This document shows positions 37,201 through 48,400 of a DNA stretch of 64,000 bases, piece after piece (position 1 is the first letter of the stretch; each line of letters begins with the position of its first letter). The DNA is from Actinostola sp. cb2023 (Eukaryota; Cnidaria; Anthozoa; Actiniaria; Actinostolidae): NCBI GenBank assembly GCA_033675265.1, contig JAUJYZ010000337.1:182001-246000 (forward strand), written 5' to 3'. Position numbers and translations under genes: made by a program. Below the pieces are notes generated by a model that had not been told where the DNA came from, made no database searches, and worked only from the letters and a program-made list of their open reading frames with translations.

Positions 37201-38620
37201 GGAATGCAGGGTCATGATTCAACAGTGGCCTTTATTCTTTTGGCTCTAAGTACATATTGTGGTCCTTTATTGTGGCTAACGGCACTTGTACGTCTTGTAG
37301 TGAGGAATTCAACTTCGCGTACACAGTAAGTCTTAGAGTCGTTTTCGTATGAGTGGGAAACTACGGTACCGAGTTACGGTCACGGTACGGAATCGAACAC
37401 AATGTATTCAACCAATCACAGCGCGCAAAATCGTTACCCAACCAATTAGAATGCTTGGACACGGCACGGTCACCACACGACACGAACTGTACCGTCACTA
37501 CTTCCCACTCATACGAAAACGACTCTACCAACTCGCATATCGTGCTTCTAGATGTAAACTGAATGTGGGAACACTGCACTGGAAAACAAAAAAACAAAAA
37601 AACAAAACACGCGCGCTCTTCAGACCTTGGAAATTCTTTGGACATTTCCAACGAAGGTTCGAAGAGAGCGCGTTTATTCCAGAACTGTAGAATCGTCGTC
37701 ATCATCATCATCATCATCATTATCCATCATCATCAACCATCATCAGCCATCATCATCATCATCCATCATCATCATCAACCCATCATTAGCCATCATCATC
37801 AGCCATCATCATCATCAACCCATCATCATCAACCATCATCATCATCAATCATCATCATCAACCCATCATTATTATCATCAACCCATCATCATCATCCATC
37901 ATTATCATCAACCCATCATCATCATCCATCATTATCATCATCCATCATTATCATCCATCATTATCATCCATCATCATCATCCATCATCATCATCCATCAT
38001 CATCATCCATCATCATCAATCATCATCATCATCCATCATCATCAACCATCATCATCAATTATCATCATCATCAACCCATCATTATCATCCATCATTATCA
38101 TCCATCATCATCCATCATTATCATCCATCATCATCATCATCATCCATCATCATCATCCATCATCATCACCCATCATTATCATCCATCATCAACCCATCAT
38201 TATCATCCATCATCAACCCATCATTATCATCCATCATCAACCCATCTTCATCATCATTGATTATTCTGTTATATCGTTGTCATCATCTTCCTCTTTACAT
38301 TTGCCACAGAAAAGATTATGATAACGCTTGTCACGCATAATTTTTGCTTAGTATATTCTTTGACATTTAATTTCAGGTTGCGTGACAGCCTCTACGACTT
38401 GTGTGTGACATACACTCTGCCCCAGTCCCTTCTCCTTTGTGTGTACACCATCCTGATATACGGTCAGCGGTATCACCTGTTCGTATGGAGCGTATTCTCT
38501 CCCAAGCTACTTTACGATACGATGAGAACCCTAGTTATGTTAGTTAGTATTACTGTCATGTTAGTTGTTAGAGCAGTAGTAGGTAGAACACGAATAGTAC
38601 AGCAGTATAAGTCAGAGTAA
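31213..38620 (+). CDS. PIGG: PIGG homologue, GPI ethanolamine phosphate transferase 2 (complete, 8 exons)
   Basis: Exons 31213-31493, 32196-32454, 33314-33644, 33708-33795, 34135-34640, 35674-36730, 37080-37325 and 38377-38620 are all GT-AG and sum to 3012 bp, 1003 residues; human PIGG is 983. The family transfers ethanolamine phosphate to the second mannose of the GPI anchor in the ER membrane. Marks: an N-terminal signal anchor (about residues 5-25), VVVLIDALRADF (about 62-73), the catalytic-Thr region SPTVTMPRIKALMTG in exon 2, FGDDTWMKLFP, LHYLGLDHIGH (about 203-213) and LCGDHGMSDAGSHGG (about 255-269), which are alkaline-phosphatase-fold metal-binding motifs. Exons 5-8 encode many hydrophobic membrane segments. 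Introns 4 and 7 each hold a TAGAGTCG MITE, intron 5 is almost all minisatellite, and intron 6 begins with an open frame (see findings). Confidence 0.95.
31560..32150. other. PIGG intron 1: CTCACATCCTCACTCCTAGGTCCC repeats and poly-C
   Basis: Five or so copies of a C-rich unit with ACTCCTAGG lie at 31640-31840, followed by unique-looking sequence with GTCTCG-rich stretches near 31940-32100. No additional exon is required. Confidence 0.75.
32455..33313. other. PIGG intron 2 with CACCTCTTCCAGGGGGGAC repeat and G tracts
   Basis: Two copies of a 45-60 bp unit with long G runs lie at 32690-32790. The rest is unremarkable intron. Confidence 0.7.
33814..34007. mobile_element. MITE with TAGAGTCG ends, copy 3 (PIGG intron 4)
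   Basis: The right end GACTCTA is intact at 34007. The left end has lost its outer bases and starts at GTGGGAAGTAG. The interior matches the other copies. Confidence 0.8.
34690..35640. repeat. ~50-60 bp minisatellite filling PIGG intron 5
   Basis: About 16 diverged copies of a unit with GCAAGCATAAGCGCAAG, GCCTTGTGTCACTGTG and AAAACGGGCCCGAC. The array starts about 50 bp after the exon 5 donor and ends about 35 bp before the exon 6 acceptor. Confidence 0.95.
36894..36899 (+). terminator. Possible intronic poly(A) signal in PIGG intron 6
   Basis: AATAAA lies 9 bp after an in-frame TAG (36882-36884) that ends a 51-codon open extension of exon 6. Use is speculative. Confidence 0.35.
37334..37527. 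mobile_element. MITE with TAGAGTCG ends, copy 4 (PIGG intron 7)
   Basis: TAGAGTCGTTTTCGTATGAG is mirrored at 37527. It begins about 8 bp after the exon 7 donor, one of the closest transposon-to-splice-site distances in the window. Confidence 0.85.
37690..38262. repeat. CATCATCATC / CATTATCATC microsatellite (PIGG intron 7)
   Basis: Nearly 570 bp of ATC-type repeats with CCATCATTATCATC higher-order units. Open frames here encode Ile/His/Ser repeats and are artefacts. Confidence 0.95.
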
Positions 38621-38856
38621 GGACGGGAACCCTAGATCCTAGAGAACCCTAGTTATGTTAGTTAGTATTACTGTCATGTTAGTTGCCCCCCCCCCCCCCC
38701 TCCCGATGCCCCCCCCCCCCGATGCCATACATCGTTTATACAATGTTGGTGTGAGTTCCAAACTTTCTCCGGGTCACGTGATATCAGTTGACTTTAAATT
38801 TCCCGCCAAATGGATTGATCTAAATGTTAACACTACATAATCTTGTATGTGATATG

Positions 38857-38862
38857 AATAAA
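38857..38862 (+). terminator. PIGG: Likely PIGG poly(A) signal AATAAA
   Basis: It is the first clear AATAAA after the stop at 38620, 237 bp downstream. It lies only 6 bp from the minus-strand signal of the converging EF-hand gene. Confidence 0.55.
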
Positions 38863-38867
38863 TAGAT

Positions 38868-38873
38868 TTTATT
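38868..38873 (-). terminator. Likely poly(A) signal of the EF-hand gene
   Basis: TTTATT on the plus strand reads AATAAA on the minus strand, 324 bp past the stop, within an AT-rich tract holding several such signals in both orientations. Confidence 0.5.
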
Positions 38874-39196
38874 TTATTTTTAGTATATAATAAATAAATA
38901 GATTTTGAAAGGAGATTTGGTGAGATATTGCAGCAAATGTTCTCATCTTCTTCATCTGAATCGTCAAAAATCACGAATATTTACAGAATATCAAGTTTTC
39001 ACAACGCTTTTCTCAGTCCTGAATTACTGATACTGCTAATCAAACGAGACTTCTCTGCTCCAGTTACTAGAGCGAGGTGTCCCTTCAGTGCGGGATTTTT
39101 CTTCTGGCGATTGGTACTTTACTATTGTGGAAGGCAGCGTTTTTGAGACGATTAACATCGTGTTGTTTGCATAAGTCTATCTGTAGTTGTCATCTT

Positions 39197-39682
39197 CTAC
39201 AAAGGAAGCCAGTTCAACCATTTCATGAACTCCCAGAACGAGATAATCCCGTTGCCATGACAATCAATGGCACTGAATGCCTGCTTCATGCTGTCCCTGT
39301 CGACGTATCCCAGGGAAACCATGACGTCATTAAACTCGTCTTGACTCAGAGTATCATTGTCATCGACATCAAAACTTTTGAAATAATTCACAGCTTGACA
39401 CAGAATGGCGTAGCGAGACAAGTTGTTAATGTTCTGAAACTTTTCCTCGCTGCGAAGCCATGTCGTAAACTCATCAAAACTAACGCAGTGGTCGCCGTTC
39501 TGGTCTAGAAGTAAAGTGTATAGTTCGCTTTGGTTCGAGTCCAAACCAAGATCTTTTTCAAGTAGTAGCTTTAGTTCCTTTTCTTCTAGATATCCATTGT
39601 CGTTCTCGTCGTACTTTTGAAAGAGACTTCGTAAGGCAATCGTCGGTGCGTCGCGATTGAAATAGGTATTTCCAGCCTGCAT
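39197..39682 (-). CDS. Single-exon four-EF-hand calcium-binding protein
   Basis: 161 residues from the first in-frame ATG (39682); the upstream frame has no other ATG before a stop. Four 12-residue EF loops are visible: DENDNGYLEEKE (25-36), DQNGDHCVSFDE (60-71), DVDDNDTLSQDE (105-116) and DCHGNGIISFWE (140-151). The usual Gly at loop position 6 is replaced by His in EF2 and Asp in EF3. EF4 has His at position 3 and Trp at position 11, so affinities probably differ between sites. Length and layout resemble calmodulin or troponin C-like sensors, but no specific orthologue was recognised. No signal peptide is apparent. A TATAAAAG lies about 90 bp upstream. It is intronless, unlike most neighbours, and converges on PIGG. 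Confidence 0.8.
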   Translation of the reverse strand: MQAGNTYFNRDAPTIALRSLFQKYDENDNGYLEEKELKLLLEKDLGLDSNQSELYTLLLDQNGDHCVSFDEFTTWLRSEEKFQNINNLSRYAILCQAVNYFKSFDVDDNDTLSQDEFNDVMVSLGYVDRDSMKQAFSAIDCHGNGIISFWEFMKWLNWLPL

Positions 39683-39773
39683 GTTGTACCCTGTACAGCT
39701 TTCCACTTTGGGTCGATGTTTTTTACCACACTTTCTCAACTTGTTTGCAATACCTCAGTCAGAGTCCAGTGTT

Positions 39774-39781
39774 CTTTTATA
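39774..39781 (-). promoter_or_regulatory. TATA box of the EF-hand gene
   Basis: CTTTTATA on the plus strand reads TATAAAAG on the minus strand, 92 bp upstream of the ATG. That spacing would place transcription start near 39745-39750. Confidence 0.55.
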
Positions 39782-40030
39782 GTCTGTGGCAATGACTGCG
39801 ATGCTAAAAATAAATCAGTTTTTTCGGGGAAAATCCTTTTCGCCACGTTGAGCATGTGACAGTGAACTGTGACGTCATTATTTGTTCTGAAAGGTTGAAC
39901 AGGAAATACGTTTGCATGGTTTGTGGTTTTACTTCCGGTAAATGCAGGAACAATTCCCGCGAGTCATGAATCTTTAAATTTTTCACACACACACATTTAC
40001 TGATGAAGAATTAATATGGATTGATGTAGT

Positions 40031-40300
40031 CTATTTTTCGCCAATTAAGCGAAGAACTGCAAATAATAATGAGTAAACGAAAGCGGAATTAGAATTCTTG
40101 GTAATGACCTCGTTTGATTGACAGGATAGTCGTGTGATGTACGTCACGCTTAAACACGTGATGTCGCGACACTTTTCCTGGAAATAAGACTGGAGCACAG
40201 GGATCCCGAAACAAAGAATGACTGCAAAGGAGGCTACCAGAAGTACCACTACAGGCTCCTTTAGGACTAGGACATCTATTTTATGACTTTGTAAAGCCAT
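40031..40300 (-). CDS. Possible small membrane protein, unknown
   Basis: 89-codon frame from an ATG in good context (GAAATGG) to a stop. It has one clear hydrophobic segment (PVVVLLVASFAVILCFGIPV, about residues 16-35) and a Cys-containing middle part. No family was recognised. It could be a real small gene, a first exon, or chance. Confidence 0.3.
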   Translation of the reverse strand: MALQSHKIDVLVLKEPVVVLLVASFAVILCFGIPVLQSYFQEKCRDITCLSVTYITRLSCQSNEVITKNSNSAFVYSLLFAVLRLIGEK

Positions 40301-40495
40301 TTCGGCATAAACGCAAAGGGTACTGTCAGCGGTCCTAGATGTAACAATTTAAAAATAGTTAGGTGAATATAGACAGGAAGTGTCAGTACAGGCTCCAACA
40401 CGGGGCTGAGACAGGAAGTGTTCCTTTCCGAGAAACACTGCAAGTTGAAGTTACACGTCGTAAGTTACAGAAATAGCGTAAAACGTCGCATAGGC

Positions 40496-40862
40496 CATAG
40501 TTAGTAGAGGGGACTGGTTGGGAAACCTTTTGTTATATGTCTTTGTTCGTTTTTTTCAACCGTGACCGTGCACAAATCTTTTGTTTTGTCATTGTTTTGC
40601 CTTAATTTGCTATGGTTGAGCAACTGAACCCAAACGTTTCTTTTGGCTGCTTGTGCGATATATTCCAATTCAAAATGAAATATATTACAATATTTAAATA
40701 AATAATCCAATAGAGAACATTTGGGTTCATTCATTTAGCCATTTTCTAATGAATTTGAAGAAACATTGTGCACGGTCAGGACCCGTTCAACATCATAATG
40801 ACATTAGGACTAGCAAAGAAATATAACAAAAGGCTTCCTAACCATTCCCTCTACTAACTATG
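40496..40862. mobile_element. MITE with CATAGTTAGTAGAG ends
   Basis: CATAGTTAGTAGAGGGGACTGG at 40496 is mirrored, slightly diverged, at 40862. Arms are about 42 bp and the interior has no gene. Confidence 0.85.
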
Positions 40863-40869
40863 CATAGGC

Positions 40870-42488
40870 TGACGTCTATAGTACACCACACAAAAAGTCA
40901 ATGCTCGCTGCATGTAGTAGACTACCGACGTATTCAGTCTCAAATAAGAAAATTACCATAGTATTGTATATTAGTTATTTGGTTGGAATGGCTGCATTAA
41001 TTTGGTAAATTAAAACGAAATACAATTTACACAGCTATAGGCAGCTTAATCTCTGCTTCCCTCCCCTTTATTTTGAGTGGATGAACAAAATACAGCAAAT
41101 ACACAATACTGGTTTCCAATTTGGCCCACTAAATACAATAACTACTGTTGCATCGTGTGTCCGAGCCGAGTCTGAGCATAAGTGTGAGCAAAGGGTTGTA
41201 GAGATCGTAGTGGAGGGATTGAACGCAGGCTAATAGTGTACATATATTTACCTAGTTTATTTATGCCTTCAATAACAGTAATCAGACGTCCCTACATTTA
41301 TTATAATACCAGCACACAGTTTCTACGTAAATCACAGTATAACAACAGTAATGTACACAAATGACATCATTATACACAAGTATTCCACATTATTAATAAT
41401 AATAATAATTAGTGGATAATTATTGATATACCATTATATCCTTTCATTGAAACTAATTTGATGAACAGCACGAGATGTGAGCCAAACTAAAACAAGACTA
41501 GGTTATAAAAGTATTCACCACTGTGGCATGACTACACGAGATCAAAGTCACAACTTAGTTTTTTCTCTGATCAAAATCTAGATTCTCCTTGAGATTCTTT
41601 GAATTCCAAAGGAGAATTTGGGTTTTGATCACAAGTCCACTTACTCCGTTCTTGCAGGGACCCCTTCAATTAAGCCTGGTTCACACTAACAACATACACA
41701 GACTCAGGACACCATTTAAGTCTGCGTATGTGTCGCCAGTGAGGACCAGGCTTTAAGACTCAATATATTTGACGTTTATGATTGACATCTGTCTGTTGCA
41801 AACTTACTAGTCGTATTTGTCTTCTTGCATCATGTAGTAATGCAGTCAGTGTTAAACGAGAATAAATGGAGAGTAATGACGAGTAGATATGCACAAGAGA
41901 ATACAGATGTAAGTCCAGAAAGATATCACCATTATTATTAACTGCTTTGTGAAAAGAAAGTGTCGACACTAAACACGGCTGCGAGGGAAACTACAAAAGT
42001 ACTTGATCAACAAGAAATGTTAACTTGTACAGATATCTTTTCATTTCTCAACTAACCAGAATTAGTTTGAAGACAAATGTATTAAATGACAACTAAGTTG
42101 GCTCAATGACTAAAAGGAAAACCAGGGCTTCCCTGTCTTCCTTTGAAGAGGTCCTTAGGGGGCAGTCCTAAAAATCCCCTCCCCACCTCTCCCTAAGGAT
42201 ATTGCAAAGGAGGCTAGGGCTACCCTAGCCTGAGAAACAGCGTCTTTTCGCAGTGGGGAGCGAAAAGACCTCTGTTTCTCAGGCTAGGGCTTCCCCTAAT
42301 TGAAACTAAAATCATGACACTTGAAAGTCAAAATAACCATGGCTTGTGGAGTGAAGAATAACACTCACATGATTAACGTCACATATTTGAATATGAAAAA
42401 AAACAATAGAAATGTATCCCAACTCAGTATTTGATATTCTTCAGATATTTGACTGTTAATCTAATTAATTAATAAGTATTGCACATCT
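40870..42488. other. Probable ATP6V0B 3' UTR and intergenic DNA
   Basis: No gene was recognised on either strand. The ATP6V0B stop is at 42489 on the minus strand. AATAAA signals for that strand occur around 41256-41261, which would allow a 3' UTR of about 1.2 kb. This is inferred only. Confidence 0.4.
42223..42289. repeat. Perfect short hairpin
   Basis: CCCTAGCCTGAGAAACAG and CTGTTTCTCAGGCTAGGG flank a second inverted pair (CTTTTCGC/GCGAAAAG). Possibly a MITE tip or structured RNA; no function claimed. Confidence 0.8.
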
Positions 42489-45400
42489 TTATACCGCCAG
42501 CTCCATACTTGAATCACTTGCCTATTAAACAATGAGACAGTAATTAAATACAGACATCATTCTTCCATTTCAAAGATCACTACAAAACCATCATTACTGT
42601 AGACCCAAAGTCTTCACTGTGACACAGCTTAGGGAAGTCACAAACCATGCATATAAATGGTTCAAAATGACATACACAGGGTTCCTGCTACCAGAAGATG
42701 ACAAAATTCCAGGAGAATTCCAGGGTGTAAATATAAAAATTCCAGGACCTCTGACTTACAAATTGCCGATGTTCTTGACCAAAACAATTTAACAATTTTA
42801 ATTGTTCTAGTATTTAACCTAATACTAATAGAAAATTCCAGGAGTGTTTTTCCAGGAGTTGATGTCAAAATTGAAATTTTCCAGGCGTTTTCCAGGGAAC
42901 AGGAAGAAATTTTCGAAATTCCAGGAGTTTTCCAGGAATTCCAGGAGCAGTACGAACCCTGTACGTACATGTTAAACCAACTTAAACCTATAGGCAATGT
43001 ATACCTGAATGATTGAAATGATTACACCAAACAGTCCAATAGCACTGCCAAAGATCTCAACAATTAAAATCTAAATACAAGAGAAAGAAATAATATTAGC
43101 ATTTACACAATCAGTGACATTATTATAAATGTACAATGACCAAATCTAACTCAGTAGAGTAGACAACATACAGTTAACCCTCTCTAAGCCAGACACATCT
43201 TTCAACACCCAGACTGCATTGTGTTGTTATACATTCTCTCAGGGATTTCATTAGAGCAGGAGTTTTCCAGGAACTGCAACTGCAGCAACAACTGCAGACT
43301 TTTACATGTTTATTACAGCCATAAACATAATTATACTTCTGTACGACCTACACTGTACTGTTATTGAAACACATGTCTAAGGCAAGGCAAGACACCACAC
43401 AACCTACATGTACATGTATGATAATATGAGTGACATTGTCCAAAGTGTGTCTGTCCTACCTTGACAAACAGAGCACCATTTTGTGCATCGGCAAGTGCAG
43501 CACCACTGCAATTACATAGAAGATGATGATGATAATAATAACAATACTAATAATAGTAATAACAATAAAAAGAATAATAAATAATCATAATAATTAATAA
43601 TAGAAATAACAATAATAATCATAATAATCATAATAATAACAATAATAATAATAATAATAGTAATAATATACATGAAAAAAATACTCGATTCTGATTGGCT
43701 TAGAGCAGTGCAGTTGAAAAATGCAAATTACTTTTTTTTTCATGAATATTATTAATTGGTAATCATACGATTTCTCGTTCAATTTGGAATAATTTGCACT
43801 CGTGTGTTTTTCAAAGAGCTCAATTACTAATTTTAGTATGCTCTTTCAAGTTATGGTATTTTCGTTTGTCTTCGGTGAAAATTTAAAAAGTCACGTGGCA
43901 GGTGTTACAAGCCCATTGAACTCGAAACCGTATGATTACCTCTACTAATAACAACAAGACGCTCAATGAGCGTTCACTCGGGCATTGTGAAAAGGAAAAT
44001 GTCAGTTGTTCGAGGAAGTACTTGAAAATGAATGCCAGTTGGTTGAAGAACAAGGACAATGTCAGCTGCGCGAGGAGAGACCTGACAATGACTGACAGTT
44101 GCGTGACGAGGGAGACTATGTATATACATGTATGTGTCGAGTTCATTTGATTTGCCTTTGAGTTCATTTGATTACCTTTTGACTTTGAGTTCAATTGATT
44201 TGATTTTGATGAGTTTGTGTAAAGGCCCCCTCTCTAGCTTCAGATCCCGAAACGTCGAGTTTGGAATCGAGTTCGGGTTCGAGTTACGGTTCGAACGTCG
44301 AATAAAACAAGGACATCTTCTTCAATACAATATAATTTCTCTGACGTCATGACAATCAGTGACAGTTGAGTGACGAGGGAGACTATTAGTCCGGTGAGTA
44401 CGAACATGATACGTCTTGAGGTTGCATAGGTCAGATGGTTCCGATAACGGCCTCAGGTTTGTTTAAAAACAAAATATTTTAAGCGAGCTTCTATAGTCCT
44501 TTTACCACTTCTAGTCATTGAACGATGAACTAGAATCCTGACCTTTTAATAGCTTGAAGATCTACAGCTGCTTTCAAAACTAAGATTCAAAATCTACTTG
44601 AGTCCTGTTTCTCGTTTATCTTTTCAAATCTGCTGAGTAATCTTGAAACTCCGGATACGATTAAATACCTCGCATACTCGTCATTTTGGAGCCGAACAAA
44701 ACTACTACTACTACTACTACTACTACTACCGAAATCCGCATTTTCTAACTCGGGCGGCCTGCGGCCTGGGCCCGAGTAATAATAATAATAATAAATAATA
44801 ACAATAATAATATACATGAAAAAAATACTCGATTCTGATTGGGTTTTTTTCATGAATATTATTAATTGGTAATCATACGATTTCTCGTTCAATTTGGAAT
44901 AATTTGCACTCGTGTGATTTTCAAAGAGCTCAAATTGCACTTGATTTTGATACTCTTTGAAAACACACTTGTGCAAATTATTTCCAAATTGAACTCGAAA
45001 CCGTATGATTACCTCTACTAATAATTAATAATAGTAATAATAGTAATAACAATAATAATCTTAATAATCATAATAACAATAATAATAATAATAATAACAA
45101 TAATAATAATAAGTCCATTGTTGTAGGTTTTGTGGATAACATTTTAGTAACAAGATCTGTGATATTTACACAACATTTCAATAATGACATCCAGCTTAAT
45201 GTCATGTAAAGCATACTAATAACTTCAACATTCAACTAATATCTGTTTGGTGGCTAATGAACATACCTTCCAACAATACCAACACAAATTCCACAACACA
45301 AATTGGAGATCCCAACAGTAAGACCACCAAACACTTTGTATCCTGAAATCATGGCAATAACAATGAAGTATTTGACAGCAAGTAGCACTAATAGATACAC

Positions 45401-48400
45401 ATTCATCAACTAACCTGCAGTGTACAGTATTAATTCTTTTTCTCTGGTAAGATTGTCAGTATTAACAGGCTGTTGATAAATACGGTAGAAATAATTATAT
45501 AACTTAATATTAACTTTCTTTTTAGGTTTAAGAATTTATTGTTATTATTTTATTTACTTGTATTATTTTCAAACAATGTAATTAAGCACAATATTATTGG
45601 CCCCTAGAGAAATAATGCTTAATACATAAAGTCATTTTACTTCAACTCATACATTATGTTATATTAAATTATTATTATTATTACAGTACAGTATTAATAA
45701 TACACATCAGTAAGCCCTAATTCCATTGTGATGTTTTGTTGACATTTGACTATTAGATAACTATTAGGTTTTAGTAGAATTACACAGGTGATTATAGAAA
45801 ATCAAGCGCGCTGATTGGTCGAGAACTTCGGACTATTTCTCGATAGTTACCTACAGCATTTTGACAAAATGGCTGCCAGCTTTTGAAATATGAAATAAAA
45901 TTTATTTTCTTTAAAATGCTTATTTATTTTTAATTTTTCAAATAATCACCTGTGTAATTCTACTAAAACAATTAGTCACCTCAGGCTCAGTGAATAGCAG
46001 TGATAATAACCTCGACTTCGTCTCGGTTATTATTCACCGATATTCACCTCACCTTTGGTGACTAATTGTTAAATATTTCATGGGATAAGTAACACCACAA
46101 TTTGACAATACATTTTACTATCAACAAGACGCTCAATGAGCGTTCACTCGGGCATTGTGAAAAGGAAAATGTCAGTTGCCCGAGGAAGTACTTGAAAATG
46201 AATGCCAGTTGGTTGAAGAAAAATCATATTTATATCTATTTTTTGGTGTGCATAGATAACAAGAACATTCTCAGTTGCGTGAGAAGGGAGCTGACAGTGA
46301 TTGACAGTTGCGTCAAGAAAGAGAATATGTATATATGTTTCGGCGAGCATCTTTGAATCGTACTTCCGTATGCTCGGCTTTATACATAGAGCGGACCCGT
46401 TTTTGGAGACCATGAATATGCATGATTTTTGCACTTGTTCCCAGGATTGACTTCATATTTTCGCCTCAGATTTGCCGTGTTCTTCTTGATGCCATTTCAA
46501 AGTTGTTTTCTCACCTTTGGATTTGTCCATTTTGGAATCACACTTCTGAATCAGTACATCTGGCTTCAAGTTGTGGTATACATGCTTGGCTAGGCAGTAC
46601 TCAGTTGAGTTCACATTTAAGTCAACATTAGAGTTCATTTGTATTATAGTTCTTGAGTTCATTTGATTTGCTTTTGAGCTTGAGTTCAATTGATTACCTT
46701 TGGACTTTGAGTTCAATTGATTTCCTTTTGATGAGTTCATGTAAAGGCCCTTTCGAAAACGCTCAACATCTTTTAGAGTGGGCCCACACGAATCGGCGTA
46801 TGCGTTTGTATGTGAGAGCGTATTTAAGAGGAACGGATGAATGGCTTGCCTTGAATACAACATAATTTCACTTCTGCACAAGCCAACTGCTTCTTTCAAT
46901 TCTAGTCTTCGAATACGATGACTTAGCAATATCTCAGTATCTGCCCTGAGCGAACAATAACTATTTGACACGTTTGTGACGATATCAATATGCAACCTCA
47001 AGTGACCTCAAGTACGTTAAATATGTAATACAGACATACCTACACGAATCTTTATGATTCATCGACATAAATTGTTTCTCGTCACGCAACTCTCATTGTC
47101 ATATTAAATACCCGACTATACGCTCATTGAGCGTCTTCTTCTTCAACAGATCCCTAATCTCTAATGACGTTTTGATTTTGATTGTATTTTTGCCGTTCAC
47201 TGACTTGTTTTCAGCGTGGAAATTCTGCTTTAAATAGCGCTGTGCCGCGGTTCTAAAATTAATGCGCTTTTCTATTGTGCAAGTATATAAATAGGCTATT
47301 AAAACAACTTTGGTATGACCCCAAATTTCGGACATTGAGCTTGTTTAGCTTTGAGCTTTGCTTTAATTGATGAAGTTTTGAAGTATGATTTCTACGATTT
47401 CTCTTCATTCTGAATTTTTCAAACGTCGAATCGAATAAACATCCATCATTATATATCTGAGAAATGTGTTTCGTTTTATTGCCGGATACTTTTTAAACGG
47501 TTTTTCACGGCGCGTGACGACAGTCAGGCAGCAAGCAAAGCGATAATCTACTTGAGTCCTGTGTCTCCTTTATCTTTTCAAATCTGCGGAGTAATCTTGA
47601 AACTCCGGATACGATTAAATACGTCGCATACTCGTCATTTTGGAGCCGAAAAAAACTACTACTTACCGAAATCCGCATTTTCTAACTCGGGCGGCTGCGG
47701 CCTGGGCCCGAGCATAAACATAAGACATGATAATTACATGTTGCTTGGACATGATAATTCCATAAATGGCAACAGCTTCACAGAAGATGATACTAAACAA
47801 AGAAGTATAAAAACATAAGAACTACTACACGCAAAATGCTTCAATCTATTATAAAACAATATACAGCTATTTCAAAAAAGGTTGGTGAAGGTTTTGTTGC
47901 ATCTTGCATGTTGCATACCAAGCCCGAAATGCACTATGGGCGATGTGAATGGAGTCAGCGAAAGGTCACAACAATATGGACTCTGGGAATTTTCCCAAAC
48001 TTTACCTTCGCAATATGAAGCCGGCATATTTTCTTCCGTATGTGCATGCAGACAATAGGGCCATTTATACATGTACGAGACCAAATAAGCCGCGGCTTAC
48101 ATAAGACGCAGCTTACTTAAGACGCGAACTAACCCATTTATAGGAGCGAGTCTGTCTGTAGCTTACGCTAGATGCGGCTTATACAAGATGCGAACGAAGT
48201 TTTTGTATCATTTATACGCGTGCTTCGCGTATTATTTAAGCCCGTCTTATGTAAGCTGCGGCTTATTTGGTCTCGTATAAATGGCCCTATTGTTTACATA
48301 TGATCCACAATACATTTCGGGCTTGGTATGCAACATGCAAGATGCAACAAAACTGGCACCGACCTTTTTTGAAATAGCTGTATATGTAATGGTTTATTAT

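Noticed and set aside
37563..38340. Ile/His/Ser-rich frames of about 240 residues
   Set aside because: Simple CATCATC repeat inside PIGG intron 7.
39077..39508. Plus-strand 143-residue frame
   Set aside because: It is antisense to the EF-hand gene, whose four intact loops make the minus strand the coding one.
43932..46356. Two related frames containing [19 protein letters not shown]
   Set aside because: They belong to the interspersed element copies A and B; the similarity reflects repeat copying, and the frames are short and diverge into stops.
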